Of a DNA stretch of 64,000 nucleotides, positions 7,663 to 16,143 are shown piece by piece; position 1 is the stretch's first letter, and each line of letters opens with the position of its first letter. The translations under genes and the position numbers were made by a program. The DNA lies in NCBI RefSeq assembly GCF_900111005.1, contig NZ_FOFV01000001.1, positions 806,001 to 870,000 of the forward strand, given 5' to 3'. The DNA comes from Lentzea albida. Its GTDB lineage: Bacteria; Actinomycetota; Actinomycetes; Mycobacteriales; Pseudonocardiaceae. The notes below the pieces were generated by a model. The model saw only the letters and a program-made list of their open reading frames with translations, ran no database searches and was not told the origin of the DNA.

Positions 7663-8426
7663 GAGACGATGCCCTCCACCCGGTCCGCCAGCCAGCCGAC
7701 GATCTCACCCCTGCCCGCGGCGAACGCGTTGTGGCCGATCCCGGTGAACACCCCGCCGGCCTCGCGCACGAGCACCGCGCCCGCCGCGACGTCCCACGGG
7801 TGGATGCCGATGTTCGCCGCCGCGTCCGCCCTGCCCGCCGCCACCCACGCGAGCGACAGCGCGGTCGAGTAGACGCGCCGCACGTCCGCCCGTTCCATCA
7901 GGTCGGCCAGGAACTCCACCTCGCCCTCGTACGGGCTGCCGGGCAACGGGATGTCGGTCAGCACGAGGGGCCGCGGGCTCACCCCGGGCGGGATCGTGAG
8001 CCCGGCCGAGCGAACGCCGAACGGCACGCCCGCCGCCGCCGTGAACAGCTCGTCGCGGAACGGGTCGAGCACGCAGCCCGCGACCAGCACGCCGTCGACC
8101 GCGGCGGCCACGGAGATGCACGACAGCGGGAGGCCGCGCACGAAGTTCCGCGTGCCGTCGATCGGGTCGACGAACCACGTGACCTCGGCGGACGCGCTGC
8201 CGAGCTCCTCACCCACCACCGCAGAGCCGGGAGCGCCCTCGGTCAGGCACGCCCGCAGGAACGCCTCCAGTTCGAGGTCGGCGTTGCTGACCTGGTCGTA
8301 GGCGCCCTTCGCGGACACGTCCACGCGGATCTCGCGCAACAGCTTCGCGGCGTCCACGCAGGACTGGGTGGCCAACGACAGGAGATCTGCGGGAGTCACA
8401 CCCCCATTGTGATCGGTCACAAACAC
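7659..8426 (-). CDS. Inositol monophosphatase family phosphatase
   Basis: 255 residues from GTG 8426 (a GTG at 8399 is an alternative start). Metal-site motifs of the family are present: EELG, WFVDPIDGTRNFVRG and WDVAAGAVLVREAGG. These Mg2+-dependent enzymes dephosphorylate inositol phosphate, histidinol phosphate, PAP or sugar bisphosphates. The downstream SDR overlaps it by 4 bases. Members differ little in sequence, so the substrate cannot be assigned here. Confidence 0.85.
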   Translation of the reverse strand: MFVTDHNGGVTPADLLSLATQSCVDAAKLLREIRVDVSAKGAYDQVSNADLELEAFLRACLTEGAPGSAVVGEELGSASAEVTWFVDPIDGTRNFVRGLPLSCISVAAAVDGVLVAGCVLDPFRDELFTAAAGVPFGVRSAGLTIPPGVSPRPLVLTDIPLPGSPYEGEVEFLADLMERADVRRVYSTALSLAWVAAGRADAAANIGIHPWDVAAGAVLVREAGGVFTGIGHNAFAAGRGEIVGWLADRVEGIVS

Positions 8427-8515
8427 GACCGGATGACTCTGGGCAACGTCCTACCCGCACCGGTGATCTGAGCCACCACGATGAGCTGACCTGACAACGA
8501 CGTTGGAGGATCGGG

Positions 8516-9358
8516 ATGCGAATCGTGGCCGGGCTGGCTGTCGTGGCGATGTTGGTCGCCGGAACAAGCACCGCGCAGGCGGACACCCTCGACTACGTCG
8601 CCCTGGGCGACTCGGCGGCGGCGGGACCGCTGATCCCGAACCCGGACCCGGCGCTGTGGTGCCTGCGCAGCGACCGCAACTACCCGCAGGTCGCCGCGGA
8701 GCTGCTCGGCGCGAGGCTGACCGACGTCACCTGCTCCGGCGCCAAGACCGACGACTTCGCCGGCCGCCAGTTCGGGTTCGTCGCGCCGCAGTACGACGCG
8801 CTGAAGCCCACCACCGACCTGGTGTCGATCACCATCGGCGGCAACGACGTCGGGCTCGTGCAGACCGCGCTGGGCTGCATCAACCTGCTCCCCGAACCCG
8901 TCGGCCTCTCGTGCGAGGCCCGGCTGACCGCGGGCGGTGACCAGGTCGCCGCGGCCATCCGCGGGTGGGCGCCCGAGTTCGGTGCCGCCCTCGACGAGGT
9001 CAAGCGCCGCGCACCGCACGCCAAGGTCCTCGTCACCGGCTACGGCACCTACATCCGTCCCGGCGGCTGCTACCCGGTCCAGCCGATCTGGGGCCGCGAC
9101 GCCGACTTCCTGCAGCGGTCGGTGGACCTGCTCAGCGCCACGGCCAGGGCGGAGGCGGAGAAGCGCGGCGCGACCTACGTGGACCTCGCGGCCGTCAGCG
9201 TCGGGCACGACACGTGCGCCAAGCCCGCCGACCGGTACCTGGAGGGCCTGGTCCCGACGACGGTCGCGGCGCCGCTGCACCCCAACGCGGCGGGCATGGC
9301 GGCCTTCGGCGCTACGGTCGCGAACGCCGTGCGGCCAGCGCAGCCGTCAAAAGCGTGA
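8516..9358 (+). CDS. Secreted SGNH-family esterase/lipase
   Basis: 280 residues, ATG after GGAGG. A Sec signal peptide (about 1-22, ending STAQA) precedes the SGNH hydrolase core: block I YVALGDSAAAG with the catalytic Ser, block III ITIGGNDVG, and the C-terminal PLHPNAAGMAAF carrying the catalytic His. Paired Cys residues match the disulfide-stabilised Streptomyces lipase/esterase group. It probably hydrolyses esters outside the cell. Its 3' end overlaps the convergent PucR-family gene by 47 bases. Confidence 0.88.
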   Translation: MRIVAGLAVVAMLVAGTSTAQADTLDYVALGDSAAAGPLIPNPDPALWCLRSDRNYPQVAAELLGARLTDVTCSGAKTDDFAGRQFGFVAPQYDALKPTTDLVSITIGGNDVGLVQTALGCINLLPEPVGLSCEARLTAGGDQVAAAIRGWAPEFGAALDEVKRRAPHAKVLVTGYGTYIRPGGCYPVQPIWGRDADFLQRSVDLLSATARAEAEKRGATYVDLAAVSVGHDTCAKPADRYLEGLVPTTVAAPLHPNAAGMAAFGATVANAVRPAQPSKA

Positions 9359-10460
9359 CGTGCTCGATCCGCGTCGGGTCCAGCCCGGTCAGCTCCGCGA
9401 CGCGCCGCAGCCGGTAGTCGACGGTGTTCGGGTGCACGTGCAGTTCGGTGGCGGCCGGGCGCCGTGAGCCGCGCCGGAGGTAGACCTCCAGGGTCTGCAC
9501 GAGCTCGTCGGTCAGCGGCTCGACGATGGCGGCCAACGGCTCCACAGCGGCGCTGGGGCGGGAGAGCTGGTACTCCAGCAGCACGTCGGTGAGCCGGTAC
9601 AGGCCCGGACCCGACCGCACCGCGACGGCCAGCACCTCCCGTGCCAGCGCGGCGGCGGCCGCGACGCCGGACGCACCGGCCGCGACCGCCGCCACCGTCA
9701 CCGGCACACCGGCGGCCCGCGTCACGTCCGCCACGATCCGTTCGCACGGCAGGTCCTCGCCCGGCAGCAGGGCGAGGCCGCCGTCGGACGTGAGCGACGA
9801 CAGCACCGGTTCGCGGCTGTGCCGCTCCAGTTCCGTGCGCACCCGCCGCAGCTTCCGCCGGGACGCGACGGCGGCGTCCACCCCGGGCAGCAGTTCGTCG
9901 GGGTGGGGCGGCAGGTGCAGGGCGAACACGACGAAAGGTCCCGGCGCCTCCACGGTTCCGGCGAGCAGGCCGGTCAGCAGCGTGGCACGGGCCGAGCGCT
10001 CGTCGTCGAACATCGTCTGGCGCTCGTCGAGGTACCCGGCGCTCACCACGGGCGTCACGAGCTGCAGGTACCGCAACGCCAGCGCGTTCAGCGCCAGCAC
10101 GTCCTGGACCTCCTCGGGACGCGCCTCGGGCACCAGCACGTCCCACACGACCTGGATCCCCACGTGGTACGCGGTGAGCACCACGTCGATCGGCACGCCC
10201 TCCTCGGCCCGCCGCGCCGCCGACTCGCGCAGGAACGCGAGCTCTGCGGCGGACGGCAGCTCACCGGTCGAGAGCACCTGGGCGAACGCGCGCAGGGCGT
10301 GCTCGGTGACGCGGTGGATGTCGCCGGCGAGTTCTTCGGCGGGCAGCTGGGAGTACGCCGGTACGCGCTCCACCAGCGCCGCGATCACCTGCCGCACGAA
10401 CGACGGCATCTCCGCGACGAGTCGCGCCGCCAGCGGCCGGCCGCCGATCACGTAGGACAT
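9312..10460 (-). CDS. PucR/CdaR-family transcriptional regulator
   Basis: 382 residues. The C-terminus has the PucR helix-turn-helix signature (ATELHVHPNTVDYRLRRVAELTGLD), preceded by a GGDEF-like region degenerate in catalytic residues, and the N-terminal ~160 residues are a helical sensory domain. Such regulators respond to metabolites and often control nearby operons. It lies directly downstream of pqqB in the same orientation, separated by 18 bases, so it could be part of the PQQ operon transcript. Target genes are not known. Confidence 0.85.
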   Translation of the reverse strand: MSYVIGGRPLAARLVAEMPSFVRQVIAALVERVPAYSQLPAEELAGDIHRVTEHALRAFAQVLSTGELPSAAELAFLRESAARRAEEGVPIDVVLTAYHVGIQVVWDVLVPEARPEEVQDVLALNALALRYLQLVTPVVSAGYLDERQTMFDDERSARATLLTGLLAGTVEAPGPFVVFALHLPPHPDELLPGVDAAVASRRKLRRVRTELERHSREPVLSSLTSDGGLALLPGEDLPCERIVADVTRAAGVPVTVAAVAAGASGVAAAAALAREVLAVAVRSGPGLYRLTDVLLEYQLSRPSAAVEPLAAIVEPLTDELVQTLEVYLRRGSRRPAATELHVHPNTVDYRLRRVAELTGLDPTRIEHVTLLTAALAARRSRP

Positions 10461-10478
10461 CCCGTGATTGTGGCCGAT

Positions 10479-11354
10479 CTAGAGTTCGATCACCGTGCCG
10501 TCGAGCGGAACCTCCACACCCGCCTCGTGCAGTTCCACCGCCTCCGGGGACGACGGGTCGAGCACCGGGTTGGTGTTGTTGAGGTGCGTGTAGAGGCGGC
10601 GCACGCCGGGGAACCGCCGCAGTTCGGGCAGGCTCGCGGTGATCGGGAGGTGGCCCATCGCGGCCTGCCCGGACGCGCTGCCGGTGGCCGATCCCATCTC
10701 CGAGGCCGCGTGGAACGTGCCGTCGAGCAGCAGGCAGTCCGCCCCCGCGACGACCTCGTCGAACCCGTCCGGCCACGCCGCCAGGCAGGGCGCGTAGACC
10801 AGCACACCACCGGAGACCGGGTCCTCGAACCGGTAGGCGACCACCCAGTCGCCGTCCACAGTGGACGAACGCGCGTACTTCGGCCGCTTGCCGCTGATCG
10901 GGATCGCCGTCACGCTCAGGCCGCCGAGGTCGAACGAGCCGGCCGCCTCCCGCCACGCCACCGGCGCGTACCCGTCGATCACCGTGCGCAGGTCGAACTC
11001 GTCCTTCAGCGCGTGCATGACCGGACCGGGCGCCCACACCGTCAAACCCCTGCCACCCCGCAACGTCAGCAGTCCGAGGGTGTGGTCGAGCTCCGCGTCG
11101 GTGAACAGGGCGCCGCGCAACGGGGTCTCGCGCGCGCCGGGACCGGGGTCGAGCAACGAGCACGAGGTGATCTGCGTGCGGATGTCCGGGGAGGCGTTGA
11201 CCAGCCACCAGCCCGTGCCGTCGCCGCTGATCGCCAGGCAGTCCTGCGACCGCGACGGCAACGCCCCCGAACGGGCACGCACGCACAACGAGCAGGCGCA
11301 GTTCCACTGCGGGAAACCGCCACCCGCCGTCGTGCCCAGCAGGACCGCCTTCAC
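10479..11354 (-). CDS. pqqB: PqqB, PQQ biosynthesis hydroxylase-type protein
   Basis: 291 residues with the metallo-beta-lactamase fold of PqqB. The family's N-terminal zinc-binding WNCACSLC motif is present, as are TDAELDHTLGLLTLR and the C-terminal YTHLNNTNP. PqqB acts late in the pathway, and work on the family assigns it tyrosine-ring hydroxylation of the PqqE/PqqD product. It follows pqqE with a 4-base overlap and is the last biosynthetic gene of the operon. Confidence 0.93.
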   Translation of the reverse strand: MKAVLLGTTAGGGFPQWNCACSLCVRARSGALPSRSQDCLAISGDGTGWWLVNASPDIRTQITSCSLLDPGPGARETPLRGALFTDAELDHTLGLLTLRGGRGLTVWAPGPVMHALKDEFDLRTVIDGYAPVAWREAAGSFDLGGLSVTAIPISGKRPKYARSSTVDGDWVVAYRFEDPVSGGVLVYAPCLAAWPDGFDEVVAGADCLLLDGTFHAASEMGSATGSASGQAAMGHLPITASLPELRRFPGVRRLYTHLNNTNPVLDPSSPEAVELHEAGVEVPLDGTVIEL

Positions 11355-12430
11355 CGCATCTTCCTCATCGCCATCACGGGCAGCTCGGCGGGCGCCATCT
11401 CGGTCTCCAGGATCAGGTCCACAGTGGACCGGTCAGGCGACAGCGAGCAGACCGGGTCGGTGGCGGCGGCGTCGCCGGTCAGCTGGAACGCCTGGCACCG
11501 GCAGCCGCCGAAGTCGACCTCCTTGCGCGGGCACGACCGGCACGGGTCCTTCATCCACTCGAAGCCGCGGAAGGCGTTGAACGACGGCGAGTGGTGCCAG
11601 ATGTCGTGCAACGACGAGTCGCGCACGTTCTCGATCTCGAGCGACGAGATCACCGTGGCGGCGGGGCAGGGCAGCACGTCCCCGTTCGGCGCCACCGTGA
11701 GCTGCCGTGCACCCCACCCGTACATGCACGGTTTCGGGTGGGCCTCGTGGTAGTCCGCGATGACGTAGACGATCTCCATGCGCCCGCGCAGCCGTTCCTG
11801 CGCCGCGGCGACGACCGGATCGGCGGCGGCGAGCTGCTCCCGCGTCGGCAGGAGCACCGCGCGGTTGCGCAGCGCCCAGCCGTAGTACTGGGTGTTCGCG
11901 AGCTCCAGGCGCTCGGCGCCCATCCGCTCGGCCATCGCGATGATGCCGGCGACGTTGTCGAGGTTCTGCCGGTGCAGCACGGTGTTCACCGTCAGCGGCA
12001 AGCCCTCGTCCAGCACGTGGGAGGCCGCTTCCACCTTGCGGTCGAACGCCTTGATGCCCGCGATCCGGTCGTTGCCGGCGCGAGTCGCGTCCTGCAACGA
12101 GAGCTGCACGTGGTCGACGCCGAGAGACGCCAGCGACCGCAACCGGTCGCGTGAGAGTCCCACGCCGGAGGTGACGAGGTTGACGTAGCAACCGAGGCTG
12201 TTCGCGTGCGCCACCAGTTCGGGGAGATCGGGGCGCAGCAGCGGTTCCCCGCCGGACAGGTGGATCTGCAACGCGCCGAGCGCGCGGGCCTGGTCGAAGA
12301 CGCGCCGCCAGTCCTCGGTCGACAGCTCGGCGTCGCGGCGCACCAGCTCCAGCGGGTTCGAGCAGTAACCGCACTGCAACGGGCACCGGTGCGTCAGCTC
12401 GGCCAGCAGCCCGAAAGGCGCCTCAGCCAT
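11351..12430 (-). CDS. pqqE: PqqE, radical SAM enzyme of PQQ synthesis
   Basis: 359 residues from ATG 12430. The radical SAM cluster motif THRCPLQCGYCSNP (CxxxCxxC) is near residue 15, followed by LSGGEPLLRPD; a C-terminal SPASM-type Cys-rich region (CRSCPRKEVDFGGCRCQAF) holds auxiliary clusters. PqqE forms the Glu-Tyr carbon-carbon crosslink in the PqqA peptide presented by PqqD. It overlaps the pqqD stop by 8 bases. Confidence 0.95.
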   Translation of the reverse strand: MAEAPFGLLAELTHRCPLQCGYCSNPLELVRRDAELSTEDWRRVFDQARALGALQIHLSGGEPLLRPDLPELVAHANSLGCYVNLVTSGVGLSRDRLRSLASLGVDHVQLSLQDATRAGNDRIAGIKAFDRKVEAASHVLDEGLPLTVNTVLHRQNLDNVAGIIAMAERMGAERLELANTQYYGWALRNRAVLLPTREQLAAADPVVAAAQERLRGRMEIVYVIADYHEAHPKPCMYGWGARQLTVAPNGDVLPCPAATVISSLEIENVRDSSLHDIWHHSPSFNAFRGFEWMKDPCRSCPRKEVDFGGCRCQAFQLTGDAAATDPVCSLSPDRSTVDLILETEMAPAELPVMAMRKMR

Positions 12431-12695
12431 GGACGTCCACCACCCTGCGCTCGACCATGCGGGCGACCAGCTCCGCCACGTCGCCGGGCTCGACCCCGGC
12501 GTACTCGTCGGCCAGCGCGACCGCGATGTCCCCGATGGAACGGACACCGTCGCACAGCGCCACAACGGAAGCGGCGGTCTCGTTCAGCACCAGCACGCCC
12601 TCGGGGAACAGCACGACGTGCGCCTCCCGGATCTGGTCGTAGGTGCACTTCACCCCGCGCCGGATCCGCGGCACGGCGTCCAGCGCCACGGTCAC
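12423..12695 (-). CDS. pqqD: PqqD, peptide chaperone (RRE) of PQQ synthesis
   Basis: 90 residues from GTG 12695, which overlaps the pqqC stop as GTGA. PqqD is the RiPP recognition element that binds PqqA and delivers it to PqqE. The family features PRIRRGVKCTYDQIREAHVV, the VLNETAASVVALCDG helix and a C-terminal winged-helix part are all visible. It is a stand-alone protein here, not fused to PqqC. Confidence 0.93.
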   Translation of the reverse strand: MTVALDAVPRIRRGVKCTYDQIREAHVVLFPEGVLVLNETAASVVALCDGVRSIGDIAVALADEYAGVEPGDVAELVARMVERRVVDVHG

Positions 12696-13387
12696 GGCCT
12701 GCCCCTGCCCGAGTAGTAGTCGACGGCGTCCAGCACGGCCCGCAGCACGTCGCACTTGAACGACAGCGCGGCGACGGCGGCCAGTTGCTGCTCGCGGGTC
12801 CGCGAGTGCTCGACCACGATGTCCACAGTGGCCCGGCCCTCCCCGGCGACCGCCTCGATGCGGTTCGTGAAGTAGGCGAACCCCTCCTCGGCGATCCACG
12901 GGTACTGCTCCCGCAGAGCCGTCAAACGCTTGCGCATCAACGCCCCCGAGAACATCTCGGTGAGCCCGGACGCGATGGCCTCGACCCACGGCTTGGTGCG
13001 CGCGAAGTTCACATAGGCGTCGACGGCGAAGCGCGTGCCGGGCAGCACGTGCCGTTCGTCGAGCACCTCGTCCCTGGTCAGCCCCACGGCCTCGGCGAGG
13101 CGGATCCAGTTCTCCGCACCGCCCTCACCGGGCTTCGTGCCGTCGTGCCAGACGATCCGCTCGCGCCACTGGCGGCGGATCTCCGGCAACGGGCAGTTGG
13201 AGAGGATCGCGGCGTCCTTCTGCGCGATGCAGCGCTGGTAGTACCACCGGTTCGCGGCCCACGCCTGCAGCTCGTGCTTGCCCAGCTGTCCCGCGTGCAT
13301 GCGCAGGTGGAACGGGTGGCTGTCCCAGTACCGGGGTGCGAGGGCGCGCAGCTCGGCGACGAACTCCGCGGGAGGAACGGCGGACAT
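12692..13387 (-). CDS. pqqC: PqqC, final oxidase of PQQ synthesis
   Basis: 231 residues from ATG 13387 with a GAGGAG ribosome site. Homologous to the TenA/heme-oxygenase-like PqqC family; the helices containing YWDSHPFHLRMHAGQL, NRWYYQRCIAQKDAAILSNC and WHDG carry the substrate-binding residues. PqqC is a cofactorless oxidase that closes the ring and oxidises the last intermediate to PQQ. Overlaps pqqD by 4 bases; pqqA is 77 bases upstream. Confidence 0.94.
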   Translation of the reverse strand: MSAVPPAEFVAELRALAPRYWDSHPFHLRMHAGQLGKHELQAWAANRWYYQRCIAQKDAAILSNCPLPEIRRQWRERIVWHDGTKPGEGGAENWIRLAEAVGLTRDEVLDERHVLPGTRFAVDAYVNFARTKPWVEAIASGLTEMFSGALMRKRLTALREQYPWIAEEGFAYFTNRIEAVAGEGRATVDIVVEHSRTREQQLAAVAALSFKCDVLRAVLDAVDYYSGRGRP

Positions 13388-13464
13388 GGGAACTCCTCGG
13401 TCGGCAGGGGAGGGCGCGCGAGAGGCCGGGGCTCCGGCGCGGAACCCCGGCCCACCACCTGACG

Positions 13465-13587
13465 TCAGCTGCGCGCCGCGTAGGCGGTGACCTCCATCGG
13501 GGTCTCGAAGTCGCGGAAGTCGGGCTTGACCCACTCGCGCCTGATCTCGGGGAGCTTGGTCTCGGTCGTGGTGACGGCAACGTTCAT
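13465..13587 (-). CDS. pqqA: PqqA, precursor peptide of PQQ
   Basis: 40 residues from ATG 13587 (GAGGAG upstream). The conserved Glu and Tyr that become PQQ are in the C-terminal ETPMEVTAYAARS: E32 and Y36 with three residues between, as in known PqqA peptides. The N-terminal half acts as the leader bound by PqqD. A 77-base gap to pqqC would allow a high PqqA-to-enzyme ratio, as in other pqq operons. No pqqF-type protease is in the window; the protein that trims the crosslinked peptide must be encoded elsewhere. Confidence 0.93.
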   Translation of the reverse strand: MNVAVTTTETKLPEIRREWVKPDFRDFETPMEVTAYAARS

Positions 13588-13657
13588 GCGCAACTCCTCG
13601 GTCTCCTGCCCGCAGGCCCGGCTGGGCGTGCAAGCGCTTTCCGTGAGGGCGCGGCGG

Positions 13658-13701
13658 CGCACCACACGGTAGGTGGTGCGGACCGCCACGGTCTAGACCG
13701 T
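13658..13701. promoter_or_regulatory. Two palindromes between pqqA and the PQQ-dehydrogenase gene
   Basis: CGCACCAC (13658-13665) and GTGGTGCG (13673-13680) form perfect 8-bp arms across 7 bases; beside it ACGGTCTAGACCGT (13688-13701) is a perfect 14-bp palindrome. Both lie 71-114 bases upstream of pqqA in the divergent spacer, and the second one covers a TAGACC that could be a minus-strand -10. Likely operator sites; the regulator is unknown. Confidence 0.5.
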
Positions 13702-13874
13702 ACAGAAAGTGACCTGAAGTCATCGGAGGGATCGCCGTCGGTTTCACCCGGACGACGACCGGGAATACCGGGACCTCCGACGACTGTTGCGGCGCTTCGC
13801 GATGTGTGATTGCGTGAACACGCCCTGCAACACCGCCGCCGCAGCCACACTCGAGCGGACGAGAAGGAGAGCAC

Positions 13875-14909
13875 ATGCGTGCTCGTCGAATCGCAGCGGC
13901 GGCAGCCTGCACTGCCCTGGCCGCGACCCTCTGCGCGGTGCCCGCGTCGGCCCAGGACGCCCCCTCGGTCCTGGCCGAACGGACCCTCGCCACGAAGCTG
14001 GACATCCCGTGGGACATCGAGTTCCTGCCTGACGGCAGCGGCATCTTCACCGAGCGGGACACCCGCAAGATCAAGAAGATCTCCGGCACGACCGTGACCG
14101 AACTGGACACGGTCGAACAGGCCCAGACCACGGGCGGCGAGGGCGGACTGCTCGGCCTCGCGGTCTCGAAGAGCTTCGCGACCGACAACTCGGTCTTCAT
14201 CTACTACTCGACGGCGAGCGACAACCGCGTCGCCAAGCTCCAGCTCGGCGGCACGCCGCAGCCGATCGTGACCGGCATCCCCAAGAACCGCTACCACAAC
14301 GGCGGCGGGCTCGAATGGGGTCCGGACGGCTTCCTGTGGGCCACCACCGGCGACGGCCAGAACACGAGCACGGCCCAGAACTGGAACTCGCTGGGAGGCA
14401 AGGTCCTCCGCTTCGACGCCGCGGGGCAGCCCGCGGCGGGCAACCCCCGCGCGGGCAGCGTCGTGTACTCGATCGGCCACCGCAACGTCCAGGGCATCAC
14501 GTGGATCGGCAGCACCGCGTACGCCACGGAGTTCGGCAACAACACGACCGACGAGGTCAACCGCATCGAGGCCGGCAAGAACTACGGGTGGCCCACGTGT
14601 GAAGGCAACTGCAACGTGTCTGGCATGACGAACCCGGTCAAGACGTGGTCGACCAGCCAGGCCGGCCCGACCGGCATCGCGTTCTACAAGAACGCCCTGT
14701 ACGTCGGCGCGGTCACCGGCAAGCGCGTGTGGAAGATCCCGGTCAGCGGCACCACCCTCGGCACCCCGCAGGCCGTGTTCACGGGCTACGGACGCGTGCG
14801 GGCGGTGACGACGGCGCCGGACGGCACGCTGTGGCTGGGCACGTCCAACCAGGACGCGAACGGCTCGCCGGGCGTGAACGACGACCGGATCATCTCGACC
14901 GACGGCTAG
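13875..14909 (+). CDS. Exported PQQ-dependent sugar dehydrogenase (sGDH/Asd-like)
   Basis: 344 residues, ATG after GAAGGAGAG. A Sec signal peptide (1-26, ending PASAQ) precedes a six-bladed propeller of the soluble glucose/sorbosone dehydrogenase family. Key motifs: IPWDIEFLPDG, YHNGGGLEWGPDG with the catalytic His, GGKVLRFD, GHRNVQG and the calcium/PQQ region DEVNRIEAGKNYGWP. It would oxidise an aldose outside the cell with PQQ and Ca2+. Location divergent from a complete pqq operon strongly supports PQQ dependence. It is shorter than the Acinetobacter enzyme (about 450) and fits the Asd subgroup. Confidence 0.87.
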   Translation: MRARRIAAAAACTALAATLCAVPASAQDAPSVLAERTLATKLDIPWDIEFLPDGSGIFTERDTRKIKKISGTTVTELDTVEQAQTTGGEGGLLGLAVSKSFATDNSVFIYYSTASDNRVAKLQLGGTPQPIVTGIPKNRYHNGGGLEWGPDGFLWATTGDGQNTSTAQNWNSLGGKVLRFDAAGQPAAGNPRAGSVVYSIGHRNVQGITWIGSTAYATEFGNNTTDEVNRIEAGKNYGWPTCEGNCNVSGMTNPVKTWSTSQAGPTGIAFYKNALYVGAVTGKRVWKIPVSGTTLGTPQAVFTGYGRVRAVTTAPDGTLWLGTSNQDANGSPGVNDDRIISTDG

Positions 14910-14924
14910 CGACCCGGGTCGCTG

Positions 14925-16091
14925 TCAGTTGCGGGCTGCGGGCATCCGGCGGAGCTGGTCGAGCACCGCCGGATCCTGCAGCTGCATCCACTGGATCACC
15001 TCGGTGTAGGTGGCGCAGACCGTCTCCGGCCTGTCGCACACGAACTCCATGAACTGCTCCATCGCCGTGGAGAACGCGTTGCCGTTCCACTCGTTGAAGT
15101 GGTTGCCGACGACGATCGGCGCACGGTTGCCGTTCAACGCTGCCTGGTGCACCGACTTGTAGGTTTCGAGCACGATCTGCGCGAAGTCGGCCGCGCGCCA
15201 CGGTTCGTCCTTGGCCTGGTTGAGCGAGTACCAGAGGTTGAAGTCCATCATGACGACCTGCTTGCCCAGTCCCGGGACGCGCACCTCGGGCATCGGGAAC
15301 TCGTACAGTCCGTTCTGGACGGTCGGCCACTGCACGCCGAGCGCCACCTTGCTCGTGTCGTAGACGAGCCCGTGCGCGGCCATCGCCGGGAAGGCCTGGT
15401 CCCAGTTGCCTTCCAGGCACGGCGTCCGTCCACCCCGGACGGCGTCGGCGGGCAGGTTGAGGCCCGCCGCACGGGAGGAGTCGACGAGCTGCTTGAACTG
15501 GTCGAGCTCCTGGTTCCAGGCGGCGGTGTCCCACTTGTCGACCGACGGCTGCGTGCCGCCGGAGCAGAAGTGGCCGTTGTAGTGGGTGCCGATCTCGTGG
15601 CCGTCGGCGATCACCTGGTTCAGGTAGCCGATGCGGGCGGTGATGTCCTGCCTGGTGCCGCCGAACGAGATGTCGGAGACGCCGCGCTTGAGTCCCGCCG
15701 GCGGCTGGTACTGCAGCTTGTCCTGGTCCGCCAGCATGTACACGCCGGACAGCAGGCCGGTGACGTGCGCGTTCTTGGCCTTCGCGATCGGCAGGACCTT
15801 GTCCCAGTGCTGCTTCGACACCGCGCCGTCGAAGGAGAAGAGCACGAACTGCGGGGGCTTCTCACCGGGTGCGAGCTTGTGCATCCACGGCTGCTTGGCG
15901 AGCTGCTCGGGGGTCGGGGCGGGCACCGTCGGCGTCGGCCCCGCGTCCTTCGGAGCGGGCAGTCTCGGCGCCATCGGCAGGGGACCCGAGTCCGACACCG
16001 GGGTCTGTTCGTCGTGCGACCCGAGGGTCCACACCATTGCCAGTACCAGACCCAGCGCCACACCCGTGGTCAACCATCCCCACCGTTTCAC
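14925..16091 (-). CDS. Membrane-anchored polysaccharide deacetylase-like protein
   Basis: 388 residues from GTG 16091. One N-terminal hydrophobic segment (WLTTGVALGLVLAMVWTLG) anchors or exports it; a Pro-rich linker (about 35-65) follows. The catalytic domain resembles NodB-type deacetylases: FVLFSFDGA, then GHEIGTHYNGHFCSGG with metal-site His residues, and IVVGNHFNEWNG near the end. The first Asp-Asp of the classical TFDDG motif is replaced by SFDGA, so metal binding may differ. Probably acts on a cell-wall or extracellular glycan. Convergent with the sugar dehydrogenase gene. Confidence 0.75.
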   Translation of the reverse strand: MKRWGWLTTGVALGLVLAMVWTLGSHDEQTPVSDSGPLPMAPRLPAPKDAGPTPTVPAPTPEQLAKQPWMHKLAPGEKPPQFVLFSFDGAVSKQHWDKVLPIAKAKNAHVTGLLSGVYMLADQDKLQYQPPAGLKRGVSDISFGGTRQDITARIGYLNQVIADGHEIGTHYNGHFCSGGTQPSVDKWDTAAWNQELDQFKQLVDSSRAAGLNLPADAVRGGRTPCLEGNWDQAFPAMAAHGLVYDTSKVALGVQWPTVQNGLYEFPMPEVRVPGLGKQVVMMDFNLWYSLNQAKDEPWRAADFAQIVLETYKSVHQAALNGNRAPIVVGNHFNEWNGNAFSTAMEQFMEFVCDRPETVCATYTEVIQWMQLQDPAVLDQLRRMPAARN

Positions 16092-16143
16092 ACTAAAGGA
16101 GACGACTAGTTACCCGAACGGGTTGCGTGAGGTACAGGATTGG

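Noticed and set aside
11819-13874. A PqqF-type protease within the pqq operon
   Set aside because: All frames there are accounted for by pqqE, D, C and A; no zinc-protease motif (HxxEH) was seen.
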